Under the pieces are notes generated by a model. That model saw only the letters and a list, made by a program, of their open reading frames with translations, made no database searches and was not told where the DNA came from. From the NCBI RefSeq assembly GCF_918797505.1, contig NC_092797.1:54720157-54784156 (forward strand): a DNA stretch of 64,000 nt. The letters are read 5' to 3'. Numbering within the stretch: the stretch's first letter is position 1; each line of letters begins with the position of its first letter. The DNA is from Bemisia tabaci (lineage: Eukaryota; Arthropoda; Insecta; Hemiptera; Aleyrodidae). Position numbers and translations under genes: made by a program. Below are positions 30,410-42,762 of the stretch, in pieces.

Positions 30410-31828
30410 CACGGAGAAAAGAGACTAGTGGCCGCAACCAGGAAAAGGGCTATGTTTACCAACCCGCCTATTTCGTTTCCGTCATAGCTCAACTCCTGTT
30501 TGATCCGAACAAAGCGGGTTGGTAAGTACGGCTAACGGTGTCACGGGCGGGCGGGTTGCCTCCTCCGACTACGCGGGTTGGTAAATCTTGCCAAGGATTA
30601 AGGGTTTACTCATTACTCGTATTGTTATGTAAGAATATACGCCTGGTAGGCTTTATTGAATGCCTGGTTTACAGAATGAATCGAGATTGTTCCAGCTCCA
30701 ATCTGGCGGCACACAAAAACCGGGGCATGTAACAGAAGGTGTTGGAAAAGAGCCCCTTTTCCCCCGAATAAAATGATTAAGCACGATGAAACTCGCCGAA
30801 ACCGTGAAAAATGAAAAAGATTAATCTCTCGGAGGCTAATCCAGTGTAATTTGGCGACAGAATTTTTTCACCTCTGTCGGGGTTCGATCCTACAACCTTC
30901 CTAACACTAGCCGAGAATCCTAACCATTAAGCTAAACCGAGCGATAATTACCGCGACGAAAAATCGGCATATAACTTCGATTTTAACGAAAAACTAGAAT
31001 TTCTGCAACCAACTAAGATTTTTACGCGACAATGTACAATATATTATGAGATACATACCAATTTACTTGCAATTTTTTCGTAAGGCCTAAATTTCATATA
31101 ATTTTGTTATTTATTAGGTACTTTCTTTAAATTTATTTTTATTTTACCTAATTAATTACTTTTTTTACTTAATACTTTACTGCTTGCTATTTTTAATTCA
31201 TCTAGCTCAATTACGCAGGTACTTTATTTTCTTTGTTATTTAATTAAATCTTTAAGAACCCAATGGATAGAGCCTGATCGATTTCTGAACTAACACTTGA
31301 CTTTCACTAGTTTTCACTGGAAAAGTAAACAGCTGACTGCCGGCTCCAAAGACATGCTCTCGTCATTACATATTACCAATATTAGCTAATCCACACGCCA
31401 AATATATAGACGTCAGAATTAATATCTCGAATTTGATTCTCCCACCACACTTTTTAGAAATGCAACCTATTTCATAGTACGCATTACCTTCAAATAAGTG
31501 TATGTTGAAAGTTCCAGATTGGTCGTAAAATACAACTTAGTGCTGTCTTTGTCTACCAGATTTCAAGGTAAGCAAACCTGACGTGGTGGACAATGCAACT
31601 ATTCTGGGTTGGTAAATCTGAGAGCGAAGGAGTTGGGTTTCTGTGACTAGTCGGTATGTCAAGTGGTATCACGGTCCCAGTTAGGAGCACTAGATCATCA
31701 TTTACCAACTCGTGTTAGCATAGGCCGCTAACTCAGTGAGTGATAGTTTCTAATTTTTCTGTTGCGTGAAACTAAATCCTGTTTTACCACCACGAATAGT
31801 CACAGCCACTAATCTTTTTTCTCCGTGT
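30410..31828. mobile_element. 1.42-kb terminal-inverted-repeat element (family M)
   Basis: CACGGAGAAAAGAGACTAGT and AATCTTTTTTCTCCGTGT are the ends, roughly 25 bp of inverted repeat. TTTACCAAC motifs occur near both ends. There is no transposase frame, so it is non-autonomous. It lies just upstream of the hexosaminidase start exon and carries a tRNA-like sequence. Confidence 0.6.
30872..30943 (-). ncRNA. tRNA-like sequence (probable SINE head or tRNA relic)
   Basis: On the minus strand TTTAGCTTAATGGTTAGGAT resembles an A box and tRNA D arm. About 30 nt on, GTAGGATCGAACCCCGAC resembles a B box and T arm. The acceptor stem does not pair cleanly, so a working tRNA is unlikely. Confidence 0.4.
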
Positions 31829-32044
31829 GAGAATAAGTTATGCAGTTTAAATCAACCCGCAGGCGAAGCTACTGAATTGGTACTCGGTGCATCAATGCCT
31901 AGCTGAATAGATGCATGTGTTACTATTGGAAACAATGAATCTATCTTTTAGCGTTGAGTATTTTTCATCCTCAAAATGATCAAGTTGGTTCATTTTGATG
32001 ATAAAACCAGAAAAACACACGCATTTAATTGAGATTGCATGAGT

Positions 32045-32276
32045 TTTAAAATGTCTCTTAAGACATTGCCGATTTTTCCTAGATAAATCTTTTTGGAGGC
32101 TTAGGAATATATTTTACTTCCATTTTTTAGAGAGTTTTGTTGGCAATTTAATCTGGAGTATCTGAAATTTTAAGAAAAAATATTTTTAACAGTTCTCAAA
32201 AATAAACATTTTATCCTAGGGGAAGTAGGCAACATTTACATGTTCACACAGCGCATTTTCCCCAAGCATGGCAGCT
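32045..32276. repeat. Family B MITE, diverged
   Basis: The right end GGCAACATTTACATGTTCAC and CCCCAAGCATGGCAG is recognisable. The left end is heavily changed. Confidence 0.5.
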
Positions 32277-32663
32277 AGGCCTTGTAGACAAAGCCAAGAG
32301 TGCAATTTTTGTCAAATGAGACGAAAAAGTCAGGACCAGATCTTCCATCCAGCGAGAAAAAGGTTCAGTCCACAAATACTAAGAATTGAGTAATATCGAG
32401 AACATATCATATGTATATAGTATTGCTCTACACACATTTTCGAGAGAAAACCGCCGAGAAAATTCCGACGAAACCGAAGCCATGCGTTGATCTGAGGTTT
32501 TTAGTTAAATAAATCGTAGTTTCGAGAAAAAGTCATTTTAAAAGTCTAATCTGTTATGTTCGGGACAAGACAGTGCTGGATCAATGCAACTCTAAGTTTT
32601 ACCAAAACATAATGAATTGACCCACTCGTAACTTATTCTTAAAACGCCAGGGAGGGTTTCACA

Positions 32664-32832
32664 CAATGGCGCGTAACGAATGATTGATTTTCGATATTTC
32701 CAGATTTGAAGCTATGATAAAGAATAGATGATTAAAATGTTCGTTGCGAACAATCTGTTTATCGATCCTTTTCCATAGGTTTAAATGGCAGATTAATCGA
32801 TACATTACAAAACACATACCACGCGCGCCACT
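32664..32832. mobile_element. hAT-like MITE (family C), diverged
   Basis: CAATGGCGCGTAACGAATG and CACGCGCGCCACTGG are the ends; TTTCCATAGGTTTAAATGGC lies in the right arm. Confidence 0.6.
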
Positions 32833-33647
32833 GGTTTCACGTCAACATCCCGAAATCTACTTTTTCGACCTACCTCGAAAAAAAGTAGCTTCATCCTCTG
32901 ACATTATTCCTGGGACTGGAGCCTCTGTTCCTATGTATTTGAACGGTCACAATTTTTTTATGAATATTGCTGTCAGTAGGTTTCTACATATAAAAACTCG
33001 TTACGAGGGACGAATTAGTAAGCGAGGTAATTTTTGTGAAAAATATTGCAATTTGGGTTTACTTGGCATCGGCACATGTATACGATCTTACAGTCGTCGT
33101 TTTCTATTATTGCGAAGCAACAGAGAAAATATTACGGCTAAAATTATACTTATAAAGGCATGCACTAAAGATTCGAAACCTGTTCGGGCTGCTCCCGTTT
33201 AAACGAACAATGAACCGATGAGTTGCCATGAACCCTAGGACAGAAAATTCAACCGTATGAAGAGATTAATTGGTAGTCCGAAGGCCACCTTCTATTGAGT
33301 GGTCATTTCAAACGGTGATTGAGGAGGAATTCACGCTTAACCATAACTTGAGCATCAGGAGTATCAGTGACATGTTTGAGCCTCGTATCATACGAGGCAT
33401 ACAGAGATGAGGCAACACCATTGTAAAGTTTTCGAAAGAATAACCAAATTTGCCGTGCTCACGGTAAAATCGCAGGGTCTGTAGATTGCAATTTAATACG
33501 CTCCATTGGCACAAAAATGATCTGATTTGCTCGCATCCTATACTATTCAGGACACACCACAGAAACTTTCGTCTGAATTTCAATATACGATTTTTTTACT
33601 CAATTCGACAAATATAGCTCTCTTAAAAATGTTACTTTCGTCGCACC
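32833..33647. other. No gene recognised
   Basis: A 152-codon plus frame (32744-33202) starts inside the hAT-like MITE and shows no domain. The rest is plain AT-rich DNA. Confidence 0.4.
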
Positions 33648-33750
33648 TCTGACGTAAGGACCTATCTCTATTTCCACATAAACCCCGGAAATTATAGAGC
33701 TATACAAAGCGCACGGCTCACCTGAAAATTAAGATACGCCCTTATGCCAC
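33648..33750. repeat. Family Q MITE
   Basis: TCTGACGTAAGGACCTATCT and AAGATACGCCCTTATGCCA are the diverged inverted ends. Confidence 0.5.
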
Positions 33751-33803
33751 ATAAAGCGGCAGCTTCGGCTAGTTTTCCCTCCCGTGGACGATCACAAAAT
33801 TCT

Positions 33804-34033
33804 TCACTGGAAAAAAAAACACATTGAATCTAGAGTCCAGACTCTTGAAAACATTGCCAAGAAAAAATACTCTTGATTCAATCGGATTTTTGCTTGAATC
33901 AAAACGAAATCCGCTTAAATTAAGAGGCTTGGTTCTTGATTTAAGGTAGATTCTGCTTGAATCAAGAGTACTTTTTCTTGTAGATGTTTTGAAGAGTCTG
34001 GACTCTAGATCCAATGTGTTTTTTTCCCAGTGT
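33804..34033. repeat. Family D MITE, complete
   Basis: CACTGGAAAAAAAAACAC and TTTTTTTCCCAGTG are the ends, with mirrored CTAGAGTCCAGACTC arms. TT borders both sides. Confidence 0.75.
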
Positions 34034-34074
34034 TTGCTAAAAACGATCATGTTGGTGCAGTATGGCGACTCTTG

Positions 34075-34220
34075 AAAGTTGGCAGCACTGTTTTCCCTCC
34101 ATTTAACTGTGTGTGAAACAATCGATTCTTGGTGAGGTAGCTTGCATCACCTAAAATCGATATTTTCTGCGGATTTAATTGGTAGAAAAACGGTGCTGCC
34201 GACTTGCAAAATCGCCACTG
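34075..34220. repeat. Subfamily C2 MITE
   Basis: AAAGTTGGCAGCACTGTTTT and AAAACGGTGCTGCCGACTT are the mirrored ends. Confidence 0.6.
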
Positions 34221-35963
34221 TGTTAGTGACTGGAATTCGTACCATGGTTTTTGCACCATTTTGGGTGAAACATAATATCATGTTGGCACCAACATGGTAT
34301 GAACATAGTTTTAACATGGTGCCAAATTTATTTTTCTCAGGATTGTTCCATATTGGTTGCATGTTGGTCAAGGTTGGGCAATGCCCTGTTATTCTGTTAA
34401 CGGTTGGTCATCATTTAACACTGACTCTAATGAATGCGGGATGCATCCTCATGGCTCCTGAGGACTTCATCGAGATGTATTTGCATTATTAATTTGAACA
34501 AATGACAATAGGAGGAAACTGAATTGAGGTGCCACTTTGGCAACAATGCCCATTTTATGCAGATTAGGTGTCGCGTCCACTCATGTTTTATGAGTGCGGG
34601 TGTACGCCCTGCGTAACAAATGAACCTTATAGCTTCACTGTACAATAACAACAAACTGATGTCTGTCTCTATAAACAAAACGCTCAATGCCACAATGATG
34701 CTGGGTATATGTGCATGTTGCGCACAATTGTTGGGATAGGTGTTTTATCATTCCTTCAGATTAGGGCTGGTGGACTAATTGTAGGTCTAAGAATATTCTA
34801 TCTTTGAATATTATTGACTGTCAAAACTCATACTTAGATTAACTAAACAGTATACTTTCAAATCGAGAGAATGGACACTGGGTTCAACAAAGATCCTTAA
34901 GAAAAGAGAAATGGCGGCGACTTTAGGTGAAAAGGGGTTGTTACCAAAATATTTCGTTATCAACCTTCTGCATGCACCTGATACCAACCTTGCCATAGAG
35001 ATTAAGGCGGAAATTTGAATGTCATGCACAAGACTGGTTTCAAAACAGAGTGAATGCGCCTAACATGATAATTGGAGTATAGTTCGCGATGAATATTCAG
35101 TGAATAAAACATCTTTTTTGACGTTTTGAATAATTATGCATTCCGAGTTCGCCATTTTTCTTTTATCCGAAGAGCTTTATGGAGCCGAAGATGGCTAAAC
35201 AATCAGGAATAGACCCTCCAGTGACCACTTCAATAAACTACAATTACACGGTAAAATAATTATTTGTACTGCATCAGAGTGCTGTGCATGTTGCCTATCT
35301 GTCGATTGAAGGGGCACTTCCAACTGAAATTCATTGCGAAAAAATTGAAATAAGTGCAATTTTTCATTGTATTGCAAATGTTTTTTCTCTCTAATGGCTA
35401 TGGAACCAATCTCATCATGGTGATAGTTTGGTGTGAACCAAATTATGTAAAACAAATTATACGGTAAATAATTGCAATTTTATGCCATTTTTTCGCAACT
35501 GTATTCAAATATTTGCATCGCACCATGCCCCCAGGGCAAACAGTTATTCTAAATCTCCTCTTAAAGGCTAAAACTTGAAAAACTATGCAAGAGATTTGGG
35601 ATGCACCTACAATAAGTATCAGGAATGAGGACGAGTTGACCCTATGACGGGACATTTATCTATGCGGACACGAAATCCAGCATTGGTTCAGACTACGCGC
35701 TGCGGGCGGGACCTTGCTCCAGTGCTGACCATTGACTTGACACGGAAACCCGAATGCGTCGATTCATTCGCCCGCGGCTCAATTTTCCCAACCAAAGCGT
35801 GAAGGTCTTGAACCTAGTTTTTCACTCTCCACTCTTTCCATGTGCACCGGGAAGTGGGCGAGAAAATTAAAGCACAAAGGTGTCATATTCAGAGAGGTTT
35901 GGATGAACGACATGAATTCTTTTAATTTCCACGTATTTTTTGCGAATCTGTTTATGACGTCCT
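34221..35963. other. No gene recognised
   Basis: 1.7 kb of AT-rich sequence. There are several direct ACATGGT words at 34240-34330. Short frames have no domain or splice structure. Confidence 0.4.
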
Positions 35964-36130
35964 GCGGGCTGATTGTTGGAATTGATAGACAAAGAAGATA
36001 TTGGAAGTTTGGAGCGATCCTGTTGGTTGAAATGGATGGCTCATACAAACTAAAGCAAAAAATGATGGATCAACTATAGCGTATTTCGTGGGTTGCCGTT
36101 AGTTACTTCATTACTCTCCTCCAATGTCCA

Positions 36131-37089
36131 CCCTGGTGAAAATTGGCGATAGGAGCTGTGTTTCAAAATACCATAGGAGTTCTTATAGCCGACTGAAGAA
36201 GGCGATAGATAATCATATAGCTGGCTGTAAAAAGTGGGAAAAATCATACGGCCGGGCTACACGAAGCGATAAAAAATTAAACAACCGGGGTATAGTTCCT
36301 GTCGCCGGGCTTTACACTTTATCGCCTGGCTGTTGCTTTTTCGCCATCGGCTATAAAAGGCTATAAGAAATTGTGCAGAAATTCGTGTACTTTGTAAATC
36401 CTTAAGTTTGTACGGAATCACCATAATATTTACAAAACGCACATTATATTTTCCTTTACTACATATTTGTTTTCATCAATTAAAATGAGAATAATCCATA
36501 CAGAGTGTGCAAACATTTCAAAGTCATGAGTTGAAAAACGCTGGCTCCACTAGATTAAATATCGGAGCCTAACACAAAGCAGAGCGGCGGCGCACTGGCG
36601 CCTACAAACCTAACAGGGATACTTCACGCATTGCGCAATGCGTGAAGTATCCCTGTTAGGTTTGTAGGCGCCAATGCGAGTTTCGCGCTGGCTGCCCGCC
36701 CGCCGCGCCGCGTCGTAGCGTACCGCGGCGCTTGAAGCAACTATTTCACACCAGAGGTATCGCACAGTATCGTACGGAATTGAAGGCGCTCCAACATATT
36801 AGGAATGGCACGCATCCTTCAAAAGTACGGAGCTTTTCTCGCAAAATAAATCAATATACTACGGCCCGAAAAGAGAGCGGTAGTCTAAAAACTCACTAAG
36901 TCCTAGCATCCGTAATTAGTAACGTTTAGCATACACTTTATCGTCAGGCTGTTGCTTAATCGCCATCGGCTAAAAAAGGCTATAAGAAATAATTGTGTTG
37001 CCGGGTATGGAAGCTATTGGAAATCTTACAGACGGCTGTAGGTCTATGGTATTTTGGAACACAGATTCTACTGCCAATTTTTACCAGGG
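36131..37089. mobile_element. Family I element, full copy, 959 bp
   Basis: CCCTGGTGAAAATTGGCG and TGCCAATTTTTACCAGGG are the terminal repeats. Sub-terminal GGCTATAAAAGGCTATAAG and CGCCATCGGC motifs recur in both halves, and the 78-bp palindrome stands at the centre (36596-36673). No transposase frame; mobility would depend on a source elsewhere. Confidence 0.75.
36596..36673. repeat. Perfect 78-bp palindrome, second copy
   Basis: Identical base for base to 10444-10521, with arms of 39 bp and no loop. Confidence 0.9.
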
Positions 37090-37858
37090 CATCGCAACCA
37101 CCCGCTTCTACCAGTAGGATTCCTCCATATATTTTGTGTCTTTTTTGTCTATAGCTTTGTCTGTAAATTTCAACGATCAGCCCGCTGGATGCAATAAACT
37201 CAACCCAACTCGACCATTATTCTACATCATGAATTTTTTTTATCTTTTGGGGATGTATTCAGGAGGCCAAGAAACGCCCAGAAACAGTGATTCTCGATTT
37301 GGACATTTTTCATCCCAAGCCTAAGACTTCACGCGTTGCAAAATGTTTTAATTTGGTTTAGATATTAGGTTGCGGGTAAATTACTCTATAAACTCCCCTT
37401 TGTGCCCCTCTTTAAGTATAACATCTAGTAGGGTAGTATAATACTGCCGCATCAATATGTAGACCATCTGAGACGCCTCCCGGCCTTCCGAAGATTTAAA
37501 TAATGATTCCGATAAAAATTAACAAATTGCGAATTTTGTGAAATTTATTCGAGCCTTTTAAAATTTCACTCTCCATCTCTGAATGTGGACAGCACGCTTC
37601 TGGCAGTTGGACGTACTTCCATCAAACAGAACTATGAGTGGGTGGGAAATATGGGGTGTGCTCGTTATTTCTCGGGCGGTAGGAAAATGGTAATTATAAA
37701 GCGCCAGTGACGTCAGCCGCAACGAAGCCGCCGCGGTTGCGCTTGATCTGGTTTAACTCATGAGCCCTGTTCACAACGCTCTTGTCTCATGCCTATGGCT
37801 CAAGAGTCCTGCATTTAGTTTGCACATAGTATCGTTTGGTGAATTTTAAATCCCGATT

Positions 37859-38459
37859 TCACCAAAAGGAGGCACGGGCACGCACACTTTTACGATGTTC
37901 CTTATCCAGCTCACCATGAGCACACCCTATCTTCCCCACCCGCACATAGTTCTTGGTAGAAATACGTCCAGTTAAATCATGTGGCACCCTGTTGTATACG
38001 AAAAGGAAAGATCCGGATATGTTGGCGCCCGGTGGTAAATAAACGTTTAAGCCAAGGCGCCGATCCGCATTATTGTTGGGAGGTGACGCAACGCAAAGCA
38101 TAATCGATTGATATTCAGAGGAATCAATCAACTTGGATAACTCACGGTGTAACGGCGGCGCTTCATATGCCGCACGCTTAACGCGTCCGTAATCCGTAAG
38201 GATTACAAAACTGGATGGCGACGGCACGCGTTCCGGCGCGGCGCGGCGATCCTATCCGAGCGCGAGGTAAATCTTCCATGTGCAATTGCTCGACCGGCAT
38301 AATTGGGCTTCGTGCGATAATCGATTGTTGATGTTGTCGAGTGGTCACGGAAACGAGTAACGACTCGCCGAGTTCAAAGACACCGCACCCACACCCACAA
38401 CCGCTGATAAACGGAGCTCGCGCATGCAGCCCAGGCGGAGATGCGAAATTCAATTTCAC
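37859..38459 (-). other. GC-rich region with two overlapping open frames, unrecognised
   Basis: Minus-strand frames of 122 codons (37859-38227, containing LGLNVYLPPGANISGSFLFV) and 93 codons (38178-38459, GCGCGCGVFELGESLLVSV) lie in a locally GC-rich stretch. The first frame looks protein-like (Leu, Val and Pro spaced normally, few rare repeats), but I recognise no domain. It could be the remnant of a mobile or viral gene, or a CpG-rich promoter region. Confidence 0.22.
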
Positions 38460-39404
38460 GCAATGAAGTTTGATTTTGCTGTGGAAGGTAAACGAAGTGA
38501 TTTAGAAGTGAAGGAGCTGAGTATGCAACCCCGCGGTCAGAGCCGGAAAAATAATGAGCTTTAAAGTTGAACTATTATTTTTTTTCTTTTTTTCCCCAAT
38601 TAAATCGAGTATAAATCAAAATAGGACCTCTGTAATCCGAGCTGCTTCGGAAGCAGGAGGCGGCTTCATTTTAAGTGCACCTTTCAAAAAAGGGTACCTA
38701 AAAATTTTCTATTTTTCTCACGAAAATTTTTTTTTTGAAGAATGGAGGGTCGTAGAAAAAAAGAAGGGTGGTTTTCGAATTCATCGTCTCACAGTACGTA
38801 AGAGATGTCCAGTGAAGCACATCAGAATAGGTTTAAATCCAATTTGCAAAGAAAAACAGGTGTATGATCGCCTTGAATGCTTAAGAACGCCCATTTTTCT
38901 GCGAAAAATTAGACTTCTCGGAAAATTGAGGGGTGGTTGGCAAAAATAAAGGTGAATTCAAGAGCCCAAAGTAAATTCAAATGACCCTTTCAAAGTTGTA
39001 GCAAATTTTGGTCAATTTTCTCCTCCGTGAAATTGTGAAATCTGCTCATAAAGAAAATCAGGTTTGGCATATCACGAAGGATACAATAACTAAGCGCAAT
39101 CTTCGTTAGCGGGAAATCGGGGGCTTTAGATGAAGGCTCTTTACAGAAAAGACAGGTTGGTCGATAATAAGTGTCCCAGGTTCCCGTGAATTTTGCAACA
39201 CCATAAATTGAATCGCAACGAAGCGGTAAACCACACTGCTGAAAATCCAATTGGACTGGAGAAACTCGCGAAGTAGCGAACGTCCTGTTGACGGTTTCGA
39301 TTTCTTTCGGTTTCTCGTCTGGTTATTGATATTCCCGCTTTACCGTCAACCTAATTTAACGATCAGGATCGAACTTCTGAAAGTTCACAAAAAAAATGGA
39401 CCCT
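38460..39404. other. No gene recognised
   Basis: Mixed composition. A 131-codon plus frame (38554-38949) is Phe/Lys-rich with no domain. A weak ATG-plus-donor motif at 38464 is not supported by neighbours. Confidence 0.35.
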
Positions 39405-39775
39405 ATCGCAAGTAGCAGTGATCACGATAAGTTGCGATATGATCGGAGAATGTATCGCGATTTTATCGGTGTCGATTTATTGCACTATCATCGGAAAAAA
39501 ATTGCGGTAAATTGCAATTTTATCTCATAAATTTGCAAAAAAAATTGCAATTTTATCAACGGCAATTTATGGCAATATCATCAAAAAAAATGTGTTAAAT
39601 TAAGATGAATTTCGATTTTATTGAACGCAATTTAATAGAGATGAAATTGCGACGAGATTGAGGATAATCGCTCAGATGTTGATGATCCTCGGTACTTCAT
39701 CGCCCAAAAATCGTTAAAATATTGCAACTTAATTTTAAAATATCGCGATTTGTCCGTTGGAAAATGCTACCAGGG
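39405..39775. repeat. Family R palindromic repeat
   Basis: It is full of TGCGATTTTATCG-type words in both orientations. It begins near AGCAGTGATCACGATAAG and ends near AAATGCTACCAGGGG. An inverted copy is at 47618-47966. Confidence 0.65.
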
Positions 39776-40514
39776 GAACTGCAATTTGCTCTTCGCTCGA
39801 AATTAGTTTTCTGAATATTTGAATTCTAAAATATGTTGCTCTTGCTACTGCCGCACAGAAGACTTTTTTGGAAGCTTAACTGCCTGCATTACTTAAAGGA
39901 CTCGAGAAGAATTTACCGTGGGTCCGCGCACTGGAAGGATCTTTTGACCTCCGCCCCACTAACGATCCGTCCTGGGTTCTTTCATCATGCCTCAAAATCA
40001 TTAGGAAGAATAGGAGTAAAAACGGGATGAGTGTCAAACGACTCTGAGCCCTGATTAAAACATTAGTCCCTTGAAATTTTACGCAAGAGATTATACCTAC
40101 CATCACTCATACCAACCGAGGCTCGGAGATCCAGCGGGTCCCGGAGATGAGACAGTCACGTGACCAAACTTCAGATGAGGAAAATTCAACACCATATTCA
40201 GAAGGTCGTAAACGCCTTGGATGTTCCATTGCGTTTACGTTCTTTTGTATCGTGCGCCGGTCGATACTACGGGCTACGTTTACGGTCATTTGTATGGGAC
40301 GCAGTGTGTCCTCAAAGGAAGATCGAGACCCTCTACCGGTTGATCTTCCTCCCACCTCACGATTCCTTCTGGCAAAAGGGCATAAGTCGTGAGCCGTGGA
40401 ACGCACGGCTGTAATGGACGACAGGGCTCATTTCATGTGTAGTTACGTTATTTTGACCGCGAAGTGTCGGATCATCGTAGAGTATCGTGGTTGCCACATC
40501 AAAATAAAAGTGGA
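39776..40514. other. No gene recognised
   Basis: Moderate-GC stretch with overlapping frames on both strands (40107-40414), none with a recognisable domain. Confidence 0.35.
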
Positions 40515-40678
40515 CAGTGGCGAGGCGTGATGATCGATTGTCAATATTTCCCCGTTTGTAACTATCGTAAAGAATCGATGATTAAAGTGCTCGTTTGCAA
40601 ACACCCTGTTTATCGATCCTTTTCTATAGGTTGAAATGACAGAACAATCGACACATCGGAAAGCACGCTGCGCCACTG
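40515..40678. mobile_element. hAT-like MITE (family C)
   Basis: CAGTGGCGAGGCGTGATG and AGCACGCTGCGCCACTG are the ends. Flanks AAAGTGGA and AATATGGA agree at 6 of 8 positions. Confidence 0.65.
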
Positions 40679-41002
40679 AATATGGATCGATGCTTAAATG
40701 GTAACTTGATGATCCATTAGGCCGATACGCTGCTTCAGTGATCATTCTCGCGAATTGGCAACCCTGTTTTTCCTGCCTTTGAATGTGTGTAAAATACAAT
40801 CGAATCTAATTGAGGACCTAGATTCAATATTCTTAAATCATTTAAATTTCAGAAAAAACAGTAAAGAAAACCTGGCATTTGAATACAAAGTCATTGGATG
40901 CAATTATCAGTGATCCATGCTGGTAGCTTAGAAATCCTGGGAGTTGTCCTGATAGATCCATGGACACCACTACTTCCGACATAAAATAGGTACACTTAGG
41001 AT

Positions 41003-41166
41003 CAGTAGCGTGGCGTGAATTGCGATATATCGATTGTTATGCAATTTAAACCCATGAAAAAAGATCGATTATCAGGGCGTTCGCAGCGAACACCTTAGTA
41101 ATCGATTCTTTATCATAGCTTCTAATGGCGAGATATCGATAATCGATCATTCACGCCACGCCACTG
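41003..41166. mobile_element. hAT-like MITE (family C) with 8-bp target duplication
   Basis: CAGTAGCGTGGCGTGAATTG and TTCACGCCACGCCACTG are the ends. CTTAGGAT (40995-41002) and CTTAGGAG (41167-41174) flank it, 7 of 8 identical. Confidence 0.75.
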
Positions 41167-41273
41167 CTTAGGAGTGACTTGTTGTCTATAGCTTCTTGTT
41201 TAAAAAAATAAAACATTATATGCTTCCGTCGCATGCATAAAATTCTCATAAAATACACTAATAAGAGGTAATT

Positions 41274-41901
41274 CTAATGGGCCTGTTGCATGCAAGAGAT
41301 ACAGCGCGCGAATAGACTTTTTAGAGGTTAAATGATACGAAAATTACGATGGTCACATTAAAAAAGTCTGAAATACACTCCTTACTGCGCAATTTGCGTT
41401 GTTAGGAACGCGCTGTTTCAAATTTCTCGCGTCTGGGGGCAGTTTTCTAACGGAAACAATTAACGGCAACTCGCGGCTATTTCCGGTCAACTAAAACTGA
41501 CAACATAACCTAAAAATCGGAGCTCGTGATATCGTGAAAGGAAATGTAGAAGGATTGCGTTGGATATTTAAAAGTTGATCGATTTGGTTACCGCATAAAG
41601 CGTATATGGACCACTATAAGAGATCACGTTGGGTTTGTAAACAAACTGAAGGAAAAAATAACAACAACAACAACGACTCGGCATCTTCCGGAAATCTTCG
41701 AGCCCGCCGTTTGCTCGTTTCGGTGATTAGAAAACTGCCCCAGACGCGGGAAATTTGAAACAGCGCGTTCCTAACAACGCAATTGCGCAGTAAGGAGTGT
41801 ATTTCAGACTTTTTTAATGTGACCATCGTAATTTTCGTATCATTTAACCTCTAAAAAGTCTATTCGCGCGGCTGTATCTCTTGCATGCAACAGGCCCATT
41901 A
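41274..41901. mobile_element. 628-bp element with about 175-bp terminal inverted repeats
   Basis: CTAATGGGCCTGTTGCATGC and its inverted partner GCATGCAACAGGCCCATTAG are the tips. The arms (41274-41450 and about 41727-41901) remain nearly identical by eye. The 275-bp core has no coding frame of note. Confidence 0.8.
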
Positions 41902-41909
41902 GGCAACAA

Positions 41910-42172
41910 GAAATGAGGGGCTTGGAGGACAAGGCACATAAGTGCAGTTTTAGTTATTCCGAGAAACACGTGTTTGAAGTTTCGAAATTACATAAATCCT
42001 AATGGCGGAAAGAAAGTTCAAACTAACTTTTTGATGCTCAGAAATTGGAATCATGGAGCGAATTTGTCATAGAAAATGCATTAAGACTAGTTTTTACTCG
42101 AAATCATCAATATTTCTATTTTTTTCAAAACCTGCACTTACGCCCCTTTTCCTCCAAGCCCCTCAAATGTAG
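41910..42172. repeat. Family S MITE
   Basis: GAGGGGCTTGGAGGACAAGG and CCTTTTCCTCCAAGCCCCTC are the ends, with AAGTGCAG and CTGCACTT next to them. A right-end fragment lies at about 45695-45735. Confidence 0.65.
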
Positions 42173-42598
42173 TTCGGTTGATTCAGGATGAACTTATCTC
42201 AGTAGAGAAATAATATGTGCCAGTGGCTGAGAATTTGTGGAAGCCGCCCCATTTTAGATAGTGCTTTCTGCGTTTAACAAAAAAATTGCGGTAAATGTCT
42301 TCTGCACATTTTGGAAAATTTGCAATAGGTATAGAGCGTCCGTACAGCTCCTTAGTTCCGTGACGAACTGTCTCACTTGGTTCATCCACTTACAAACCCT
42401 CACAAAAGTCTTGAAAAGATGGTCAGACGCGTCTAAAATTAATTATTTTTCTAAAATTTCATTGTCATTTTTTAACGTTTGACAAAGAAGATAACTATCA
42501 AAAAATGATTTTTCGCTGCAGCTTTGAACCAAACCCGATATAACAGCCGTTTCTCTCTCCTTTCAAAACTTATTTTACGAGGCATTCATGCTAATTAT

Positions 42599-42762
42599 CA
42601 GTGGTGAGGCGTGAATAATCGAGTATCGATATTTTCCCATTTAAAGCTATGGTAAAGAATCGATTATTAGGGTGTTCGTTACGAACACCATGTTTATCGA
42701 TCTTTTTCTAAAGGTTTAAATGGCAGATCAATCGATATATCGCGAAACCCGCCATGCCACTG
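42599..42762. mobile_element. hAT-like MITE (family C) with perfect 8-bp target duplication
   Basis: CAGTGGTGAGGCGTGAAT and AACCCGCCATGCCACTG are the ends. CTAATTAT stands exactly on both sides (42591-42598 and 42763-42770). The CAGTGG tip and 8-bp duplication are hallmarks of hAT elements. Confidence 0.85.

Larger units (their letters stand above)
35964..37186. repeat. Family H MITE split by a family I element
   Basis: GCGGGCTGATTGTTGGAATTG at the left and AATTTCAACGATCAGCCCGC at the right are the family-H ends, with GATAGACAAAG and CTTTGTCTATAG near them. A 959-bp family-I element sits inside. Confidence 0.7.

Noticed and set aside
32744..33202. 152-codon plus frame
   Set aside because: It begins within a hAT-like MITE, has no domain, and its composition is like non-coding DNA.
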